Shown piece after piece: positions 46,161 through 59,700 of a stretch of DNA of 64,000 nucleotides. How positions within the stretch are numbered: the first letter of the stretch is position 1; each line of letters opens with the position of its first letter. Source of the DNA: Dendrophyllia cribrosa (Eukaryota > Cnidaria > Anthozoa > Scleractinia > Dendrophylliidae); assembly GCA_024195265.1 (NCBI GenBank), contig JAJLRJ010000014.1:20470093-20534092 (forward strand), written 5' to 3'. The translations under genes and the position numbers were made by a program. Below the pieces are notes generated by a model. The model saw nothing but the letters and a program-made list of their open reading frames with translations, was not told the DNA's origin and ran no database searches.

Positions 46161-46999
46161 TTAAGGTCGGTACACACTAGGTGACATGTCGCTGCAACAT
46201 GTCGCAAGTGTCGCTGCAACACGTCGCGGCGACAAACCACTCCTTGTGAACAGGTGGGGCGACAAGTTGCTGCAACAGCTCACGGCAACACAAGATTTCG
46301 GACGAGGGGGAATGTTAACTAGTTTCATTGATTCAATATGGCAGAAGCGCGAATACAGCGAATGTCTTCAAAGTCAAAGAAAAAGAAGGTTTTAGTTATG
46401 TTAATGATGCTGTTAGATAACGAAGAATATAAACACGTAGAGAGGAAATACTGGATACGCCAGTGGGTGTCAAGAAGAGAAGAAAGAGGGGCTTCCTTCC
46501 TTTGGGCTTGTTTTTTGCCATAGTCTTTATGACCTTTGTCCCAAAGTATTCTGTTCTCTTTATAAAATTGAATTAACATCTTCGTGGTGGTCACGTTCCA
46601 TGCTGAACTGGAAGAAGAATCCTCAGATTGCTCGATTTGTCTTCCACATGTTCAGTCGCCATCTTGAAAGGGTCATAAAAGGATCACGGGAAAATGAATG
46701 TTGCTCTTTGATTGGTTGATTAATTTTTTGTTGCAGCGATATATTTGCAGAAGCGTTCACACGCTACGAAACGCTCCGATATAACAAATTTTAATCTTTT
46801 TGTCGCCGCAACAAGTCGCACAAATTCTGTCTGATTTGATTTTCTGCAACATGTTGCTGCGACAAAATTTTGTTGCAGCGACAAAGATTTTGTTTAAATT
46901 CTCCAGTACACACGAAGCGATTTGTCGCTGCGACATGTCGCCGCGACGTGTTGCAGCGACGTGTTGCAGAACATATCGCCTAGTGTGTATCGACCTTTA
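46161..46999. mobile_element. MITE with TTAAGGTCGGTACACACTAG ends
   Basis: The right end CTAGTGTGTATCGACCTTTA is the inverse. Both arms are dense in TGTCGCTGCAACATG-like motifs, similar in style to those at 23056-23530. A central frame of 61 codons (46338) has no supporting features. Confidence 0.7.
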
Positions 47000-47188
47000 T
47001 ATCAGTGGAAACGCAAAAATAATCGTCCAGTTTTGTTTAAAATTGCTTAACGAGTTTAATGAAACTATAAACAAGTGTCTCTGACTACAGATGGCCAGCA
47101 TGGAAATTGATTGCAACTTGACAAAATTGACCAATTTATTTGAGTTCGTTCAATGTGTTTTGGAAAATTTGATAAAAACTGATAATGG

Positions 47189-47194
47189 TTTATT
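47189..47194 (-). terminator. Poly(A) signal of the channel gene
   Basis: The plus strand reads TTTATT, which is AATAAA on the coding strand, about 145 nt after the TAG stop. Its position fits a short 3' UTR. Confidence 0.45.
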
Positions 47195-47337
47195 CTTTCT
47201 ACAAGAATTTACTTGATATCTTGTTCTTGGTGTTCTAAGAGCATTTCGTGTTTGAAGTAAGATGCTCAGTTTTAATTCTAGAACAATCTGAGACAAAAAC
47301 ATAAAAACCGCCATGACATTTAACAAACATGGCAAAA

Positions 47338-47790
47338 CTACTGTGAAGCTGACTTTTTACTCGCCCCACTAGAAGGCGTGACGGGTCTACCCGCTGCAGG
47401 GCTGCGTGAACCCCCCGGACTGGCACCGCCCTTTTTGGCTGCACCGGGAGACGCGCGGGATTTCGAAGCAACCCGCGGAGAACTGCTTTTACTTCCGGTT
47501 CCGGTACCAGTTTTGGTTCCGGTCTTGGTAGTGGTCCCTGTACCGGAAGTTGTCGTAGATGAGCGCCGTCTCCTAGTTGCCTTTGTTTCATCTAGTTTTA
47601 CGTCTTGACCAACTACTAAATTGTTTGTTGTGACAAAGTTCACCATCCATTCTGGCATCTCGCCGTTGTTGGTCTTCTTTTTCTGTTTCTTTTCCTGTTT
47701 TGGTGACGTTCTATGACCAGCGGACAGGTTCGCAGCGTTTGGCTGGTCTGTGAACGTGGAGGGTGGGGTTGGGGTACCAGGGCCAAAAAA
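47338..47790 (-). CDS. Last exon of the channel gene: basic, Ser/Thr/Gly/Pro-rich C-terminus
   Basis: The acceptor (cgtttctttag) precedes TTTTTTGGC. The exon is 151 codons including the stop and stays in phase with exon 48279-48113 (RPNSGISLEPRPFSGRFTG). It contains a Lys run (KQEKKQKKKTNNG), then MPEWMVNFVTTNNLVVGQD, RRRRSS, Thr-Gly-Lys repeats (GTGTTTKTGTKTG) and many Ser-Pro pairs. It is low in complexity and probably disordered. The Ser-Pro sites next to basic residues could be kinase targets; this is inference. Confidence 0.7.
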   Translation of the reverse strand, partial: FFGPGTPTPPSTFTDQPNAANLSAGHRTSPKQEKKQKKKTNNGEMPEWMVNFVTTNNLVVGQDVKLDETKATRRRRSSTTTSGTGTTTKTGTKTGTGTGSKSSSPRVASKSRASPGAAKKGGASPGGSRSPAAGRPVTPSSGASKKSASQ

Positions 47791-50700
47791 CTAAAGAAAC
47801 GGGAAGTGTTAGAATTTTTAGAGTAAATGGTTAGAAACCAGGAGTATCATTGCTTTGTCGAGTGTGACAGTAAATAATGTTTATTGCCTACATGCCCTGA
47901 ACCGGATATCCGGCACAACGTAAATATCGATGTAAGCAAAACAACGTTACGGAAGTGTGAAATCACCATCCTCAACCCACTTTACACTTATATCTCTAGT
48001 TATTTTTTGCAACATAATAATCTAGTCATTGTCCCACGTCCTCCTAGAAACAATGATGCAAATTTGTGATAATAATGCTCTCTCTAATTTTTCTTCATAA
48101 CACGTGACGTACCTCTACCGAGGGTACCCTTGGTGATCTTTCACCGCTGCTTAAACTTTCAGATTGCAATCTGCCGGAAGGACTAACCGCATTCTGACCA
48201 AACCGCGGGCTCCCAGACCTGCCCGTAAAGCGACCAGAGAAGGGCCTGGGTTCCAGTGATATGCCGCTGTTTGGTCTGCCTATAAAGACAATGCAGAGAA
48301 CTCGCGTATAGAAAGGTACACAAGTGTTACAAGTAACAAGGTTAGTTAACGGGGCAATGTCACGTATTTAAAGCCAAAGAACATATCTGTATCAAAAATC
48401 AAAGTGCTCTAAGAGCTATCTCGTGAATACGAAACAACGTAAGGTTAAGCCAACAAATCAATTTTAATTTTCCATACTGAGTTCGAAGTCAAAGAATTGA
48501 AGATTAAAACATTAAAAACGACCAAAACGTTTAAGCGCGACATAAATATGCATTGTGTAAAACGAGACTGTCTAGACAACTGAATGACGTAAAACACTGG
48601 GGAATTAAAAAACGTTTACATCTAAGTGATTAATCGAGTGAAAATTTGCATAATTGTCCCCGTATACTATATCTCGTTCAACGCTTCGCGTATTCACGAG
48701 ATAATAAAGAAAACGTAACAATAATGCTTAAGTTTTGTGAACAATTGCCATACAAGTGCACTGAAAATATAAATGTCTTTGCCTGGGGATGGCCAGAATG
48801 GAAGTGGCTTACAACTTGAAAAATTGGACATTTTTTGTTAAGTCCTTTCTTTGTCTTGAAAAAATCGCTTAAATCCGGTTATGACTCGTTCTCTTTTTGA
48901 GGAATCACTTGGTATTTTCTAATCGATGCTCTAAAAGCATTTTATGTAACAGTAAAGGTACTTTATCAAGATCTGTCAACTCAGGACTTAGAGGAACAAA
49001 CAACATCACGTGTGTTACATTCCTTCAGATACTAAGTTTTACTTGGTACTTATTAACACCTGTTGTAATTTTTGCTGACCTTGTTTTGTTTGTTTTTAAC
49101 TAGTCAATTAAGGATCTTATAATTATTTATATGTAAGTGTATTTTAGTTAGTTAGCTTTCTGAGATATTAGCATATCTATGCTACTCCGTTAATCCAAAT
49201 TCAATAAAGTCTATGTATATATGTATGTAATTGGCGACATGTTTAGTACAGTTTTGACCAAAAAGAGAAAAATTCCCTGACACTGCCCCTTTAATTTCAA
49301 CCTCAAAACCGAACTAGTGGAAATCCTCAAGTGTGGCAATTCAAATAACAGCTATGAGAAGTGCGATGTTTCTTTCACGATAGAGCAAATTTCAGTTGAG
49401 TGTCGTAAATCCAAAACCAAAGTAATTACACTATGGCCAATCACAAAATATGCACACAGTTCAATAAACCAATCAGGATTCGTAGCAAATACATGTAGAG
49501 GGCGCCAAGCGCGGGAAAACGCGTGCGAGCAAGTCACGATTGGTTTTGGTTTTACTTTTGATTGGTTGGTAAAGTGGCGCGAGATCTTTTCGCCAATTAC
49601 AAAGTGTAGCATTGCCAAACCAAAGCAATCGCGAAATTACTTTCGACAATGTAATCTGCAAATGGGATTAATCCAGTACAGTACACTGAGCACTTTTCAT
49701 CATCCCTCCCATTTGTAAGACGGGCACTCTTAGGTATGCAAATGAAACCTTCATTACCTTGGTTGATGTCCGTGAGTTCGTAGTCTTCGCTGATGGCACA
49801 TTCTCTGATTAAAACAAGGAAAATAGGGTGAAAAAAAACCGTTAATCCAAGGACTTCGCTTTGATAAAACGATACGGAATAGTATAGCTTAACGGAGAAA
49901 CGAACTAGATAACATAACAACAAATTGTACCTCAGTGAATCATCGTCACTTCCGAGTCTTAGAGGCCCCTGCAAAATGATAAAATGTACAAAGAAAACTC
50001 ATTACGTCCCAGGCACTAAATAATAATTTAACTTACTTATTAGCTAGAGATACTAACAAGCACGGAACAGTAGTTTTCCTAGCTTAACAGGCCGGGATGA
50101 TGAGGGTGTGACGACTTGAGCGGAGGCGATGGTTTCTTCCAATTTCAAGATAATAAACTAAGCTTAAAGCAAGTTCCTGGCCATAATCATGAAAACACGA
50201 TATTTCAGCCGGGACAGTGTCCCTTTAAGACTCCTGACAGGAAACAGGACAAAAGATGAAGGAAATGTAATTTAACTGAGTTCTATAATAATGCAGCAAA
50301 ATCGTCCAAGCTGTAATAACAGCTCCCATACAATACTTTACAAATTATTTCTCAACTGTCGAACTGTAGTTACACAACACTGCTCACCAATCAACCTTTT
50401 GTATCAAAAATTGGGCTTCCTGTGGTTGATGGTGTCAGCCGGTTGCCAAAAACACACAAGAACTACCTTCGCCTACACAATAACCCTATACAAACTACTG
50501 ACATGCCAGAATTCAAGCAATATATATCACATAGCATTACCAGTCGTTTGGAACGCAGTCCGGTCGGCGTCCTAAGTTCCGCCCTCATGATGTTGTTCAG
50601 TTCACGTAACTAAAACGACAAAAAGCAAAAAAATCAATAAGAATATAGCTGTTTACTAATAACTGTCAAAGACTCAAAGTAATCACACGCTGCCAATAAT

Positions 50701-53700
50701 TGAAGATCAAAGTTTTTAATGAAACAATTCTCGAACAGCATTGTGTTTTTTTGTTGACGTCACATACAAAGGACCAATAAGAAAGCATTACCTCTTCTGC
50801 ATTCATCACAGTCATGTCACCAAGGATCTCTCGTCTCCAGTCCCCAGACTTCTTCATTTTCATCTAGCACAGAAACAAAGGTTTGTTAAAAATAATAAGC
50901 TGGAAAACGTGGGATCTCGTTGCTAACTTTTAGCTAAATTGCGAATTGAAGAGCCGTGCGTCTGTCTTACGAAAGCTCACGAATTTTAACGCTTGCGCGT
51001 ATAACGGCTATTTCATGGGGATTATTTCCCAGGAAAATTATACATACCCGGCTCCTTTTTGCAGGCGGGGTACCTCTGCAATAAACAGAAATATTCGAAC
51101 GTTACTTCCACATAATAAAACCAGCGTTTATATTTAAAATATAGGTGAAATATGGTATGATGACCAATCAGAAGTAAAACCAAAACCACCAGTGACTTGC
51201 CTGTACGCGTTTTCCCGCGCTTGGCGCCAGCTAACATGTATTTGCATCGAGTTCTGATTGGTTCATTGGATTGTCTGCCTCTGTTGTGATTGGTAGAGTG
51301 ATTACTTTGGTTTTGGTTTTACGACACTCAATTGAAAACCGCTCTAAGAACATTACTCTGACCAATCACAGCAGTCGTAAACAATCCAATGAACCAATCA
51401 GAGCTTGAAGCAATTACATGTCGGCGGCGCCAAGCCGGGAAAACGCGTGCGAGCAAGCCACGATTGGTTTTGGTTTTACTTCTGATTGGTCGAGAAAGTG
51501 GCGCGAGATTTTTTAGCCAATCACAAAGCGTAGCAATGAAAAACCAAAGCAATTGTGTAATTACCTTTTACACTCAATTGAAAACTGCTCTATATAGAGT
51601 GACAAGACGATGAGCTAACAGAAGAATGACTGTGAAGTTACAAAAAAGCACATTGTACTCACGGAACCAATGATCCTCCGGTGGCGGTTCGCTCACGAAA
51701 GAAAGAATTTTCTTTCCGAGTCAAAGAAGATGAACTTTTCTCTTTTACCAGTTCTTGCACCTAACATTATTCAAACAGGAAACTAATCATTAATCCTACG
51801 TACACCAGCAGCATTTTCGTTCGCGGTCCTTTGCTTCTCATTTAATCATTAAGAACCGTTTCTGAGACATATTCCGGGCAGCCTGAAATCACAAGACGCT
51901 GAAATATTTACGTTCTTTTTATTGACAGACACGAAAATATTTGCTTTATGATATAAAAAAAAAACCTGCTTTGCAATCACATAGTCTTTTCAAAAACGTT
52001 CCTTTTAATACCTGGTTGTCATTTTCGTCAGGGGTGGCTTGGGGAGAAGAAGTGACTTCTGCACCCTCCCCTCCCGCAGTAGAACGTCTTGATTTGTGTT
52101 TTCCATAGTCTGGTACTGCCTTTACTGTTCTTAAGATCACGTGAGACGCTGCAAGAAACAAAAAAAGCACACTGGTCAAGGTCAACTTAAAAACGTGTTA
52201 TATAGTTCTCAGGTGTAAACCACTGAAAGCGTCTGAACAGTGCTATCCTGTGATTCTGTCTGTGCTGTTTATTAGCTATATCAGATGATTCTAACGCTTG
52301 AGTGTGTGAATATAATCCTTAATTTTGACTATCCAAATGGAAGCATTTGAGCAGTACTTTCCTGTGGTGCTGTTTACTACACTATACAAGGTGGTTCTAA
52401 TTTTTGAGTCTGTGGATGAAATCCTAAAGTGTGACCATTCAAATGAAAGCTACTGAGCAGTACTTTCCTGTGATGAAATCCTAAAGTGTGACTATTTAAA
52501 TGAAAGCTCTTTAGCAGCACTTTTCTGTTGTGCTGTTTATTATAATACACAAGGTGGTTTAAACCTTTTTTGAAGTCTATGGATGAAATTCTAGGGTGCA
52601 GCCAGTCATACTGAAGCTAGTGAACAGTTATTAATTGGTAATTAATTGGTAATTTTCTCATATTGTAAGCGTTCGTTCACGTGGCAATGCAAGGCTAATA
52701 CCATAGACTACCTTACAAAACTATCTAATACCAAAGACTACCTTACAAAAGGAGTCAAAGGGCAAACTGTTACTGGAAGTTCATCGTTGCCTATGATGGT
52801 TAGAGCATGTGTGTATAAAGCAACCGCATTTCCTAAAAATAAAAATAAACTACGTACGGAAGACAGTTCTGTATAAAATGAAGAATGCATCGTTACCTGG
52901 AAACCAGCCAACTTTATTCTTACAACGGCCTTGCCACCAGTCATCCTTCTACAAAAACGAGTATAAAATCAATTTTTCGCGATTTTTTAAGTGTCACGAA
53001 AATAAAGTGTAATAAGGTACTACCATACCACAGTCACACCATTACCATACCACAGTCACACCAATACCATACCACAATCGCACGACTGATGTATCATCAT
53101 AACGTACAGCACAAAAGGGCTACAGCGCGGGAAACGGGATTAATACCACAATTTACCTTGACAAGTATAGTGACTTCATCTCCCACTTGTAACTCCAAAT
53201 CGTTATCTTTTAATCCTCTAAATGCAGTCACCACTCGAACTTTTTGTTCAGCTTTAGATATTCTCTGCTTTGCTCGTTTTTTCTCCTTCATCCGCCTCTT
53301 AAGAACTCGTTCACGCTGGAAAATGAAAACTTACGTTACTGCATATGCTTCGCGAGACAAAATCGTATCCAGTATCCATACTTAAACATGGCAAATAAGT
53401 TTAAAGTATTGTCAAGAGAAAGCCTTATTACCTTATCACCCTTGCCTTCGCCAACTCCATCCTTTTCAAAAACGTCATCCTACAAACAACAGAACCTTTG
53501 TGAGACAATGGTCTGGAATTGCAGTGGTAAGAAAGTGGGCAAAACAAAACTAACTTGTTCTACACACTTTTGTTTTACACGAGTAACACGCGAAAAAAGT
53601 TTCACTTATTTTATCTCGTTATCATAATTGTTCGGCAAAAAAATCACTGAAGTTTGCCGTAAAATTGCAAAGCTGCGCCAACAATGACTGATGATTAGAG

Positions 53701-56700
53701 CGGTTTTCAATTGAGTATGAAAAGTAATTTAGCTGTTGCTCTGGTTTTGCATTGCTGCGCTTTGTGATTGGCTAGAAAATCTCGCACCACGTTCTCAACC
53801 AATCAGAAGTAAAGCCCAAACAAATCGTGACTTACTCGCACGTGTTTTCCCGCGCTTGGCACCGGCTGCATATATTGCTTCGCGCTCTGATTGGTTCATT
53901 GGATTGGTTGTGTCTGTTCTGATTGGCTAGAATAATTACTTTGGTTTTTAATTTAAAACACTCAATTGAAAACCGCTCTGATACATCTACAAGTAAATTG
54001 GTGGAAGCTGCATCTACATAGTAATAATAAGGTTTTTTTCTTTTCTTTCTTTCTTTCTGGACTCATACAGTACCTCCTCCTTGCCATTTTCTTCGGCCTT
54101 ATCCTCTACAATGGAGGCTCCTCTATGCTGCATAAAAGAGGAATCAAAATCAATACAATGGCAGTAGTTTAAGATAGAGTTTGAATTGGGATAAGAAACA
54201 ATACCTTCATAATCGAGCCACGTTTTATTGTACCCCTTCTAAAGTTTAAAGACTCTACAGCCGCTAGGGATTGTCTTCTTTCTGCAATCTGGTCTGCCTG
54301 CAATGAAGAGATAAGCATTGCAAAGGTTACCACGTGAAAGTTAATGATTTTCATTTAGCAATGGCCAAACATATTGCACATTGTGTTATTGTTTTACATC
54401 TGACTGTCAGTATCTGTTGTGATGAGTAACGACACACTGCGCGAGTTTATAGTGGAAAGATGTTTATGTGCGTTTTATAATTCAATAGGCCACTCAGTTC
54501 AGAGTTGCTTTGTGTCTCGTTATCAAAGCGAGCCTTGGTGTACAACTTTTCTTATGAAAATGTGTTTTCATTCACATGTAAAAATCTCCTTTTCATATGA
54601 AAGGTTGTGTACCAGGCCTCGCTGATAACGAGGCACAGAGCAACTCAGAAATGGCCTACTGAGAGGAGAGATTGGATATCAAACACGTAGCCAATGTTAG
54701 CGGTCCATTCATGATTTCGCCCCACCGACCCAACCCATACAGTTTATGAGTTAAAAAGCAGAGAAATGCAAATACAAACAATGGTTAACAAATGCATTTT
54801 CCAAAGTCTTTGGAAAGCCATTCTTAAAGTAACTATTGGAATCCTGGGCAGAGGCGGCGACTGCTGCTGCCTTCAGAACGATGTGAAGATGGCTGGCATA
54901 CAGCCCTATTCTGGGTATTTCTTAGTGTCGCGGAAACGTCTGTTGGTTAGCTAGTGTTGTGGTGAGGGTATTGCATGTTTATTGTCTTTTGAAACTTGTT
55001 TTACGTCACTTGGTGATCGCAACATCTGCAACACCAATAAACTGTCCCTTTTCTCAACTAAGAAATATGGATTAATGATGGTGATGATGACATGTTAAAC
55101 GAAACTCACCCTAACGCTTCCAAACAGACTGCTTGCGACACTGCTAATCACATGAACAGCATTCTGCTTTACTGAGGCCTGCAAGAAATAAAATGTTGTA
55201 ATGTATGTAATGTAAAGACGATAAACTGTTATTGACTCCATGAGACGTGAAACAACGTGATGATATATCTCACACATGAAAAAGTCTTCCTTTTTTTCTA
55301 CACACTAACTAAAGTAGACAGAACAGGAAAAAGAGATTTAACCAGGTTGTAATTCCTTTCAAATATTTCACTATACCCAGTACAGCTTTGTTGAAAAACA
55401 AAACGGAAATTACTTCGATGCTGTTGTTGTTGTTATTGTTTTAAGGATCAAAATTTGAAGTGCGTGACAGAAGCAGTGCTAGTATTGAGAAAAGAAGAAC
55501 GGTCAAATCGGTCACACATCTTACATTAACAACAGTAAGTCAGTCAGTAAGTATAAAGCAAATCAGTCAGTCCAAAAACCCTACTTTAATTTTATGCTAT
55601 TAGATTACGTATTCAATATGGCATAACTTTTGTATTTATATTTTATTTGGTACAGCACTTGTATTTGTAAATTACGTTTTTAATGAATAAAAATACTTTT
55701 ATCAACAAAAGTAAGAAGCTTTTCATTTAAAAAGAAAATCCAATTAAAAAACAAATACAATCTTTCGCACGCTAAATAATGTCTTCATGAAGACTGAAAG
55801 GCATGGAGGAAAATTTCATACATCAACACTGGGAGGTCGTTGTTCTGACGGCTGCCTTTCTATGTGTGGTCTGAGCTGCTGCTCTTCGTCCAACGTGCCC
55901 AGCTTGTTAAAAGCTTCAATTGCAATGGCTACAAACAAACTGGAACAAACAATACATGAATTAGAATGGGTAAGATGGATTCGCTTTTGAAATGATAAAT
56001 AACCCTTACGTGTTGCATAAAGAATTTTATTACCACGACAAAATCAAAAAACAAATGAAACACTGGGGAAGGCTTCAAAAGGGCTGGAGATGTCATTCAC
56101 ATTTTAATTCAACCATAGGCCATGGATTATGCTACACATCAAATATCGCCTGATTATTAAGTGAAAACAGAGTTTAGTACACTCACTTCATGACAACCAT
56201 GTTGACAAGTATATAAGCTGCTACAAAGTATAGACTAGCCCAGTTATTTCCCGTGGCTTCCATCACCTATAACAATCCAATTTAAATAAAAAAATAAATA
56301 ACGGGAAATACTGGTTTGGTTTTAAGCATCAGTATAGAAGAAGAATCCATTTGAATAAGAACCAATTTCCAAACATATAAACTTGAAAACGTTTGACATG
56401 TACTCACCGAGTTCATGATTTCATGCCAATTACTTGTGGTAACCATTTGAAATAAAATCAAACCGGAACACCTGGAAGAAGGAAGGAAGCAATAAAGAAT
56501 CATGAGAATAAGAGGTTTGCGATCAATAATAAACCATTCATCACAGATCACAGCCTTACAACTGTCTCTCAAGACAGAAGGATACCTATAACCAGTATAA
56601 AACTCCGAAGTTATTTTAGAATTACGACTAATTATGTGAATTAAGGACTTTTCAGAACATGAAAGGAATTTAAACAATAGGGATCATTCCTTTAATCAGT

Positions 56701-59700
56701 AAGTATGTAAGTAGTATAAAAGGAATGAAATTAGCCTTGTTTTTGGAGAGGGGTTGATGTACAAATTGTCATTGAGTCATTGATAGTAAATAGGTAAATT
56801 AATGGAAGTACAAGTATGATAGAAGTATTAAAGGAATAAAATTAGTCTGTTTTTTTTGGAGAGGAGGTGATGTGCAAATTGTCATTGGTCATTGAATACA
56901 CACTGTTTTTAAGTTTTACTACATGGTTATGACATTTCACAAGTACTTACCAAAACGTTTTAAATCCCAAACCACAACCAGGAAGATACATGTATCCCTC
57001 ACTAGTCTCGGGTGCGCTATGAAATAACTCCATTCCTACACAAGCTATGAAAAACCTGCAAATTCATCAAGGACACTTTGTCTTAATATCGAAGGGTCCT
57101 ATGAATTAACTCGTGAATACGAAACTTCCGGACCCACCCTCTCCTAGACGTTTTGCTTCACCGACACCCCCCACCCCCCTGCGTCCAACTTCCCACCCTC
57201 CCCTCCCTGCAACGCCGTTCCCATGGGTAAGGCTGTGCCTCGTTTTTTGGGCGGCAGTACGCAGCTCTAACAAGGTCTTCTCTGATTTGCTGAGAAAACA
57301 AGAGAACAAACAACACAACAATGGACCCTAGCCCTGAAAACAATAGAGCTGCGTGATATCCATGTCCAACGCATTCTCGTCCCCAGAGCCCTCGTTTCGT
57401 TTGGTCAGCGGAAAAAACGAAGGCTCTGGGACCAAAGCCTTCCGGATGTCGTAAAATCCACGACATCCGTTAGCGCATGCCTATTGCATTAATGTACTAT
57501 TGCGCTTGCTCAGTACCAGAAACCGGAAATAATAAAACCTTTCGTGTGTGCATTCTCGTTCCCAGAGTTCTCGTTTCGTTTGGTTGAGCTCTGGAGACGA
57601 GAATGTTGTGTGTGTGGAATGGCGTTCGAAAGGACTGTACAACTGCAGGAAAACATCGCGCTGAAAAAGAAAGAAGAAAAGCTTTACGTGCTGCTGTTAT
57701 TAAGAAGAAATATTGTCTTTGTATCGATAAGTCAACCGATTTCTTTCGTTTGGGAGCTATGTATTTAACGTTTCGCCACTGAACGCTATCATATCCCACC
57801 ACATCAGTTGATGGGACAGCTGAGTTTGTTGATGGACACGCTGTGGTTATTGATTAGGCTTATTTCATCGAACAGTGGTAAGAAATATCGAGGAATTTTT
57901 GTTTTGCATTCGTTTCATGTTATTTTAATGGGGCTTCAAGTGACCTTCGTTTCCCTAGATTTGTATTTCAAGTTGTAGCAAAGAGTACTACCTAAATTTA
58001 ATTACTAATAAAGAAAATATAACTTGCTTACGAGAGTGCTGATAGCATAGCGTTGTTGTGTTGTTGTGATTTAAAATGGGTAACCTAGTGGTAATATTTC
58101 TTTTCACCCTTGGGCTTTCTTCAGGATTTCTGCCTCTCTTTACTCGTCCCTGTAGCAAGCAACATACTTCTTTAATATTCGTGGCCGCTTATAGCTTCGT
58201 CTGCTTCGTCTTCCAAGACACACTGATTATTTTCGGAAACGAATCGCTCATATTTAGCGACAATCAGATCCCGTTATACTTTGAAATTTAGCAGCCGTAT
58301 CTTTACCTGCTAAACCAAACAAAATTGGGTGACATTGGTCGTTGAATGCGTTGAAATTAAAACGTTGGTTTTGTTGATGTAGTCGTCATAGTCAACAGTT
58401 CAACCGGAAGTAAAACCTTATGCGTAGAAGGGTAACATTTTTTACCTTGTTGCGCATTCATTTTTAAACGGCCAATCAAAAAATTCAAATTTTTGTCCGT
58501 TACCATAGCTACACGAGAGGCAATTTAAAAAAAACGTGGAGATCTGGGGACGAGAATGGGTCCAACGAAATTAGAGGTTGTAAAGAGTTGCGTGGTATCT
58601 GTTTTTTTAACCCTCTTCTCGGTGTTTTGATATTCTTATAAAACACTCTTCCTCGTGTTTGATATATTACATGACACTCATAGGCTATTTTAAAATAGGC
58701 TAGCCGCTATCAGCATTTAACAGAGATTGCATTACGTGCAACATAACTACACTGTACCTTTAATATTTTCATTCACACTACAGCCTCATAAACCCCTCAG
58801 AGCTGAGACAAACCATTGGTCAACTTACAAAATAATCCCTAAAAGACACAGAAGGTCCACCATGACTGGAACAATTCTGAGGAAGATGGAAACCGCTTGC
58901 TTCAGCTGCCTGTTGTTGAACGGTAATCGGCAGAAAACGGCCATACTTGAGATTGTTGTTACATAATCGCTAAACCAAAAGAAGCGAGGATAGTTGGTGT
59001 ACCACACAAAGTTGGAACAAAAAGCCAAAACCGTCTAAAAAAGAGAGAAATCAAAGTTATCCATATGTTCCTTACGTCACCTATGTTAAGTTTTACTTCT
59101 TACACACCACTGGTTGCCATGCTAACCCGACCGCCAAGGTCAAACCTTTATTGTTAGCTCATAAAACTGTACATACACTGTATCATAACGCTTGGTTGCA
59201 CATTACATTTACACAGCATGCAAAACTGAAATCGAAGGGTGGGTAGATAATTTGTGTTATTCATGTACTTGTTTTCCTCCGCCACGATTAGCTTTCCAGC
59301 TATTTGCAGGACAAACCAAACCACCCAACTCTTGTATTGTTGTACAAAGAATAAATTGTTGTTGTTGTTGTTGTTGTTGTGGGAGGGAAGGTCAGCAATA
59401 GCGGACACAACAATAGCCTTACCCAGGCCCCCCTTGGTGTGTGAGAAAAAAATTTTCCACCTATTTTGTTAACTTAGCCAGTGGAAAAGTACCCTTGAAG
59501 ACGACAAAAGACATTTGCATCAATGAAAATGGTCTATTTCTTGTTTAAAATTAATCTGTTTGAACGGCTTGTTTACATCTGATTACGTGTACAAAACGTC
59601 GTGTACGACAGCTTATGACAAGTAATAATTTCCGTTTTGATCAACACAAGTTATCTTCAGCTTTGCTTTCTTTTTGCCTGAACAACTTCTGAATGCAAAA

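Noticed and set aside
50792..50863. ATG at the start of this exon as the start of a separate gene
   Set aside because: A good acceptor directly precedes it and the next exons continue in phase to the channel C-terminus, so it is more likely internal, although the upstream phase problem leaves some doubt.
53244..53627. 127-codon plus-strand frame
   Set aside because: Runs antisense over two channel exons that have splice sites and a clear SH3 reading.
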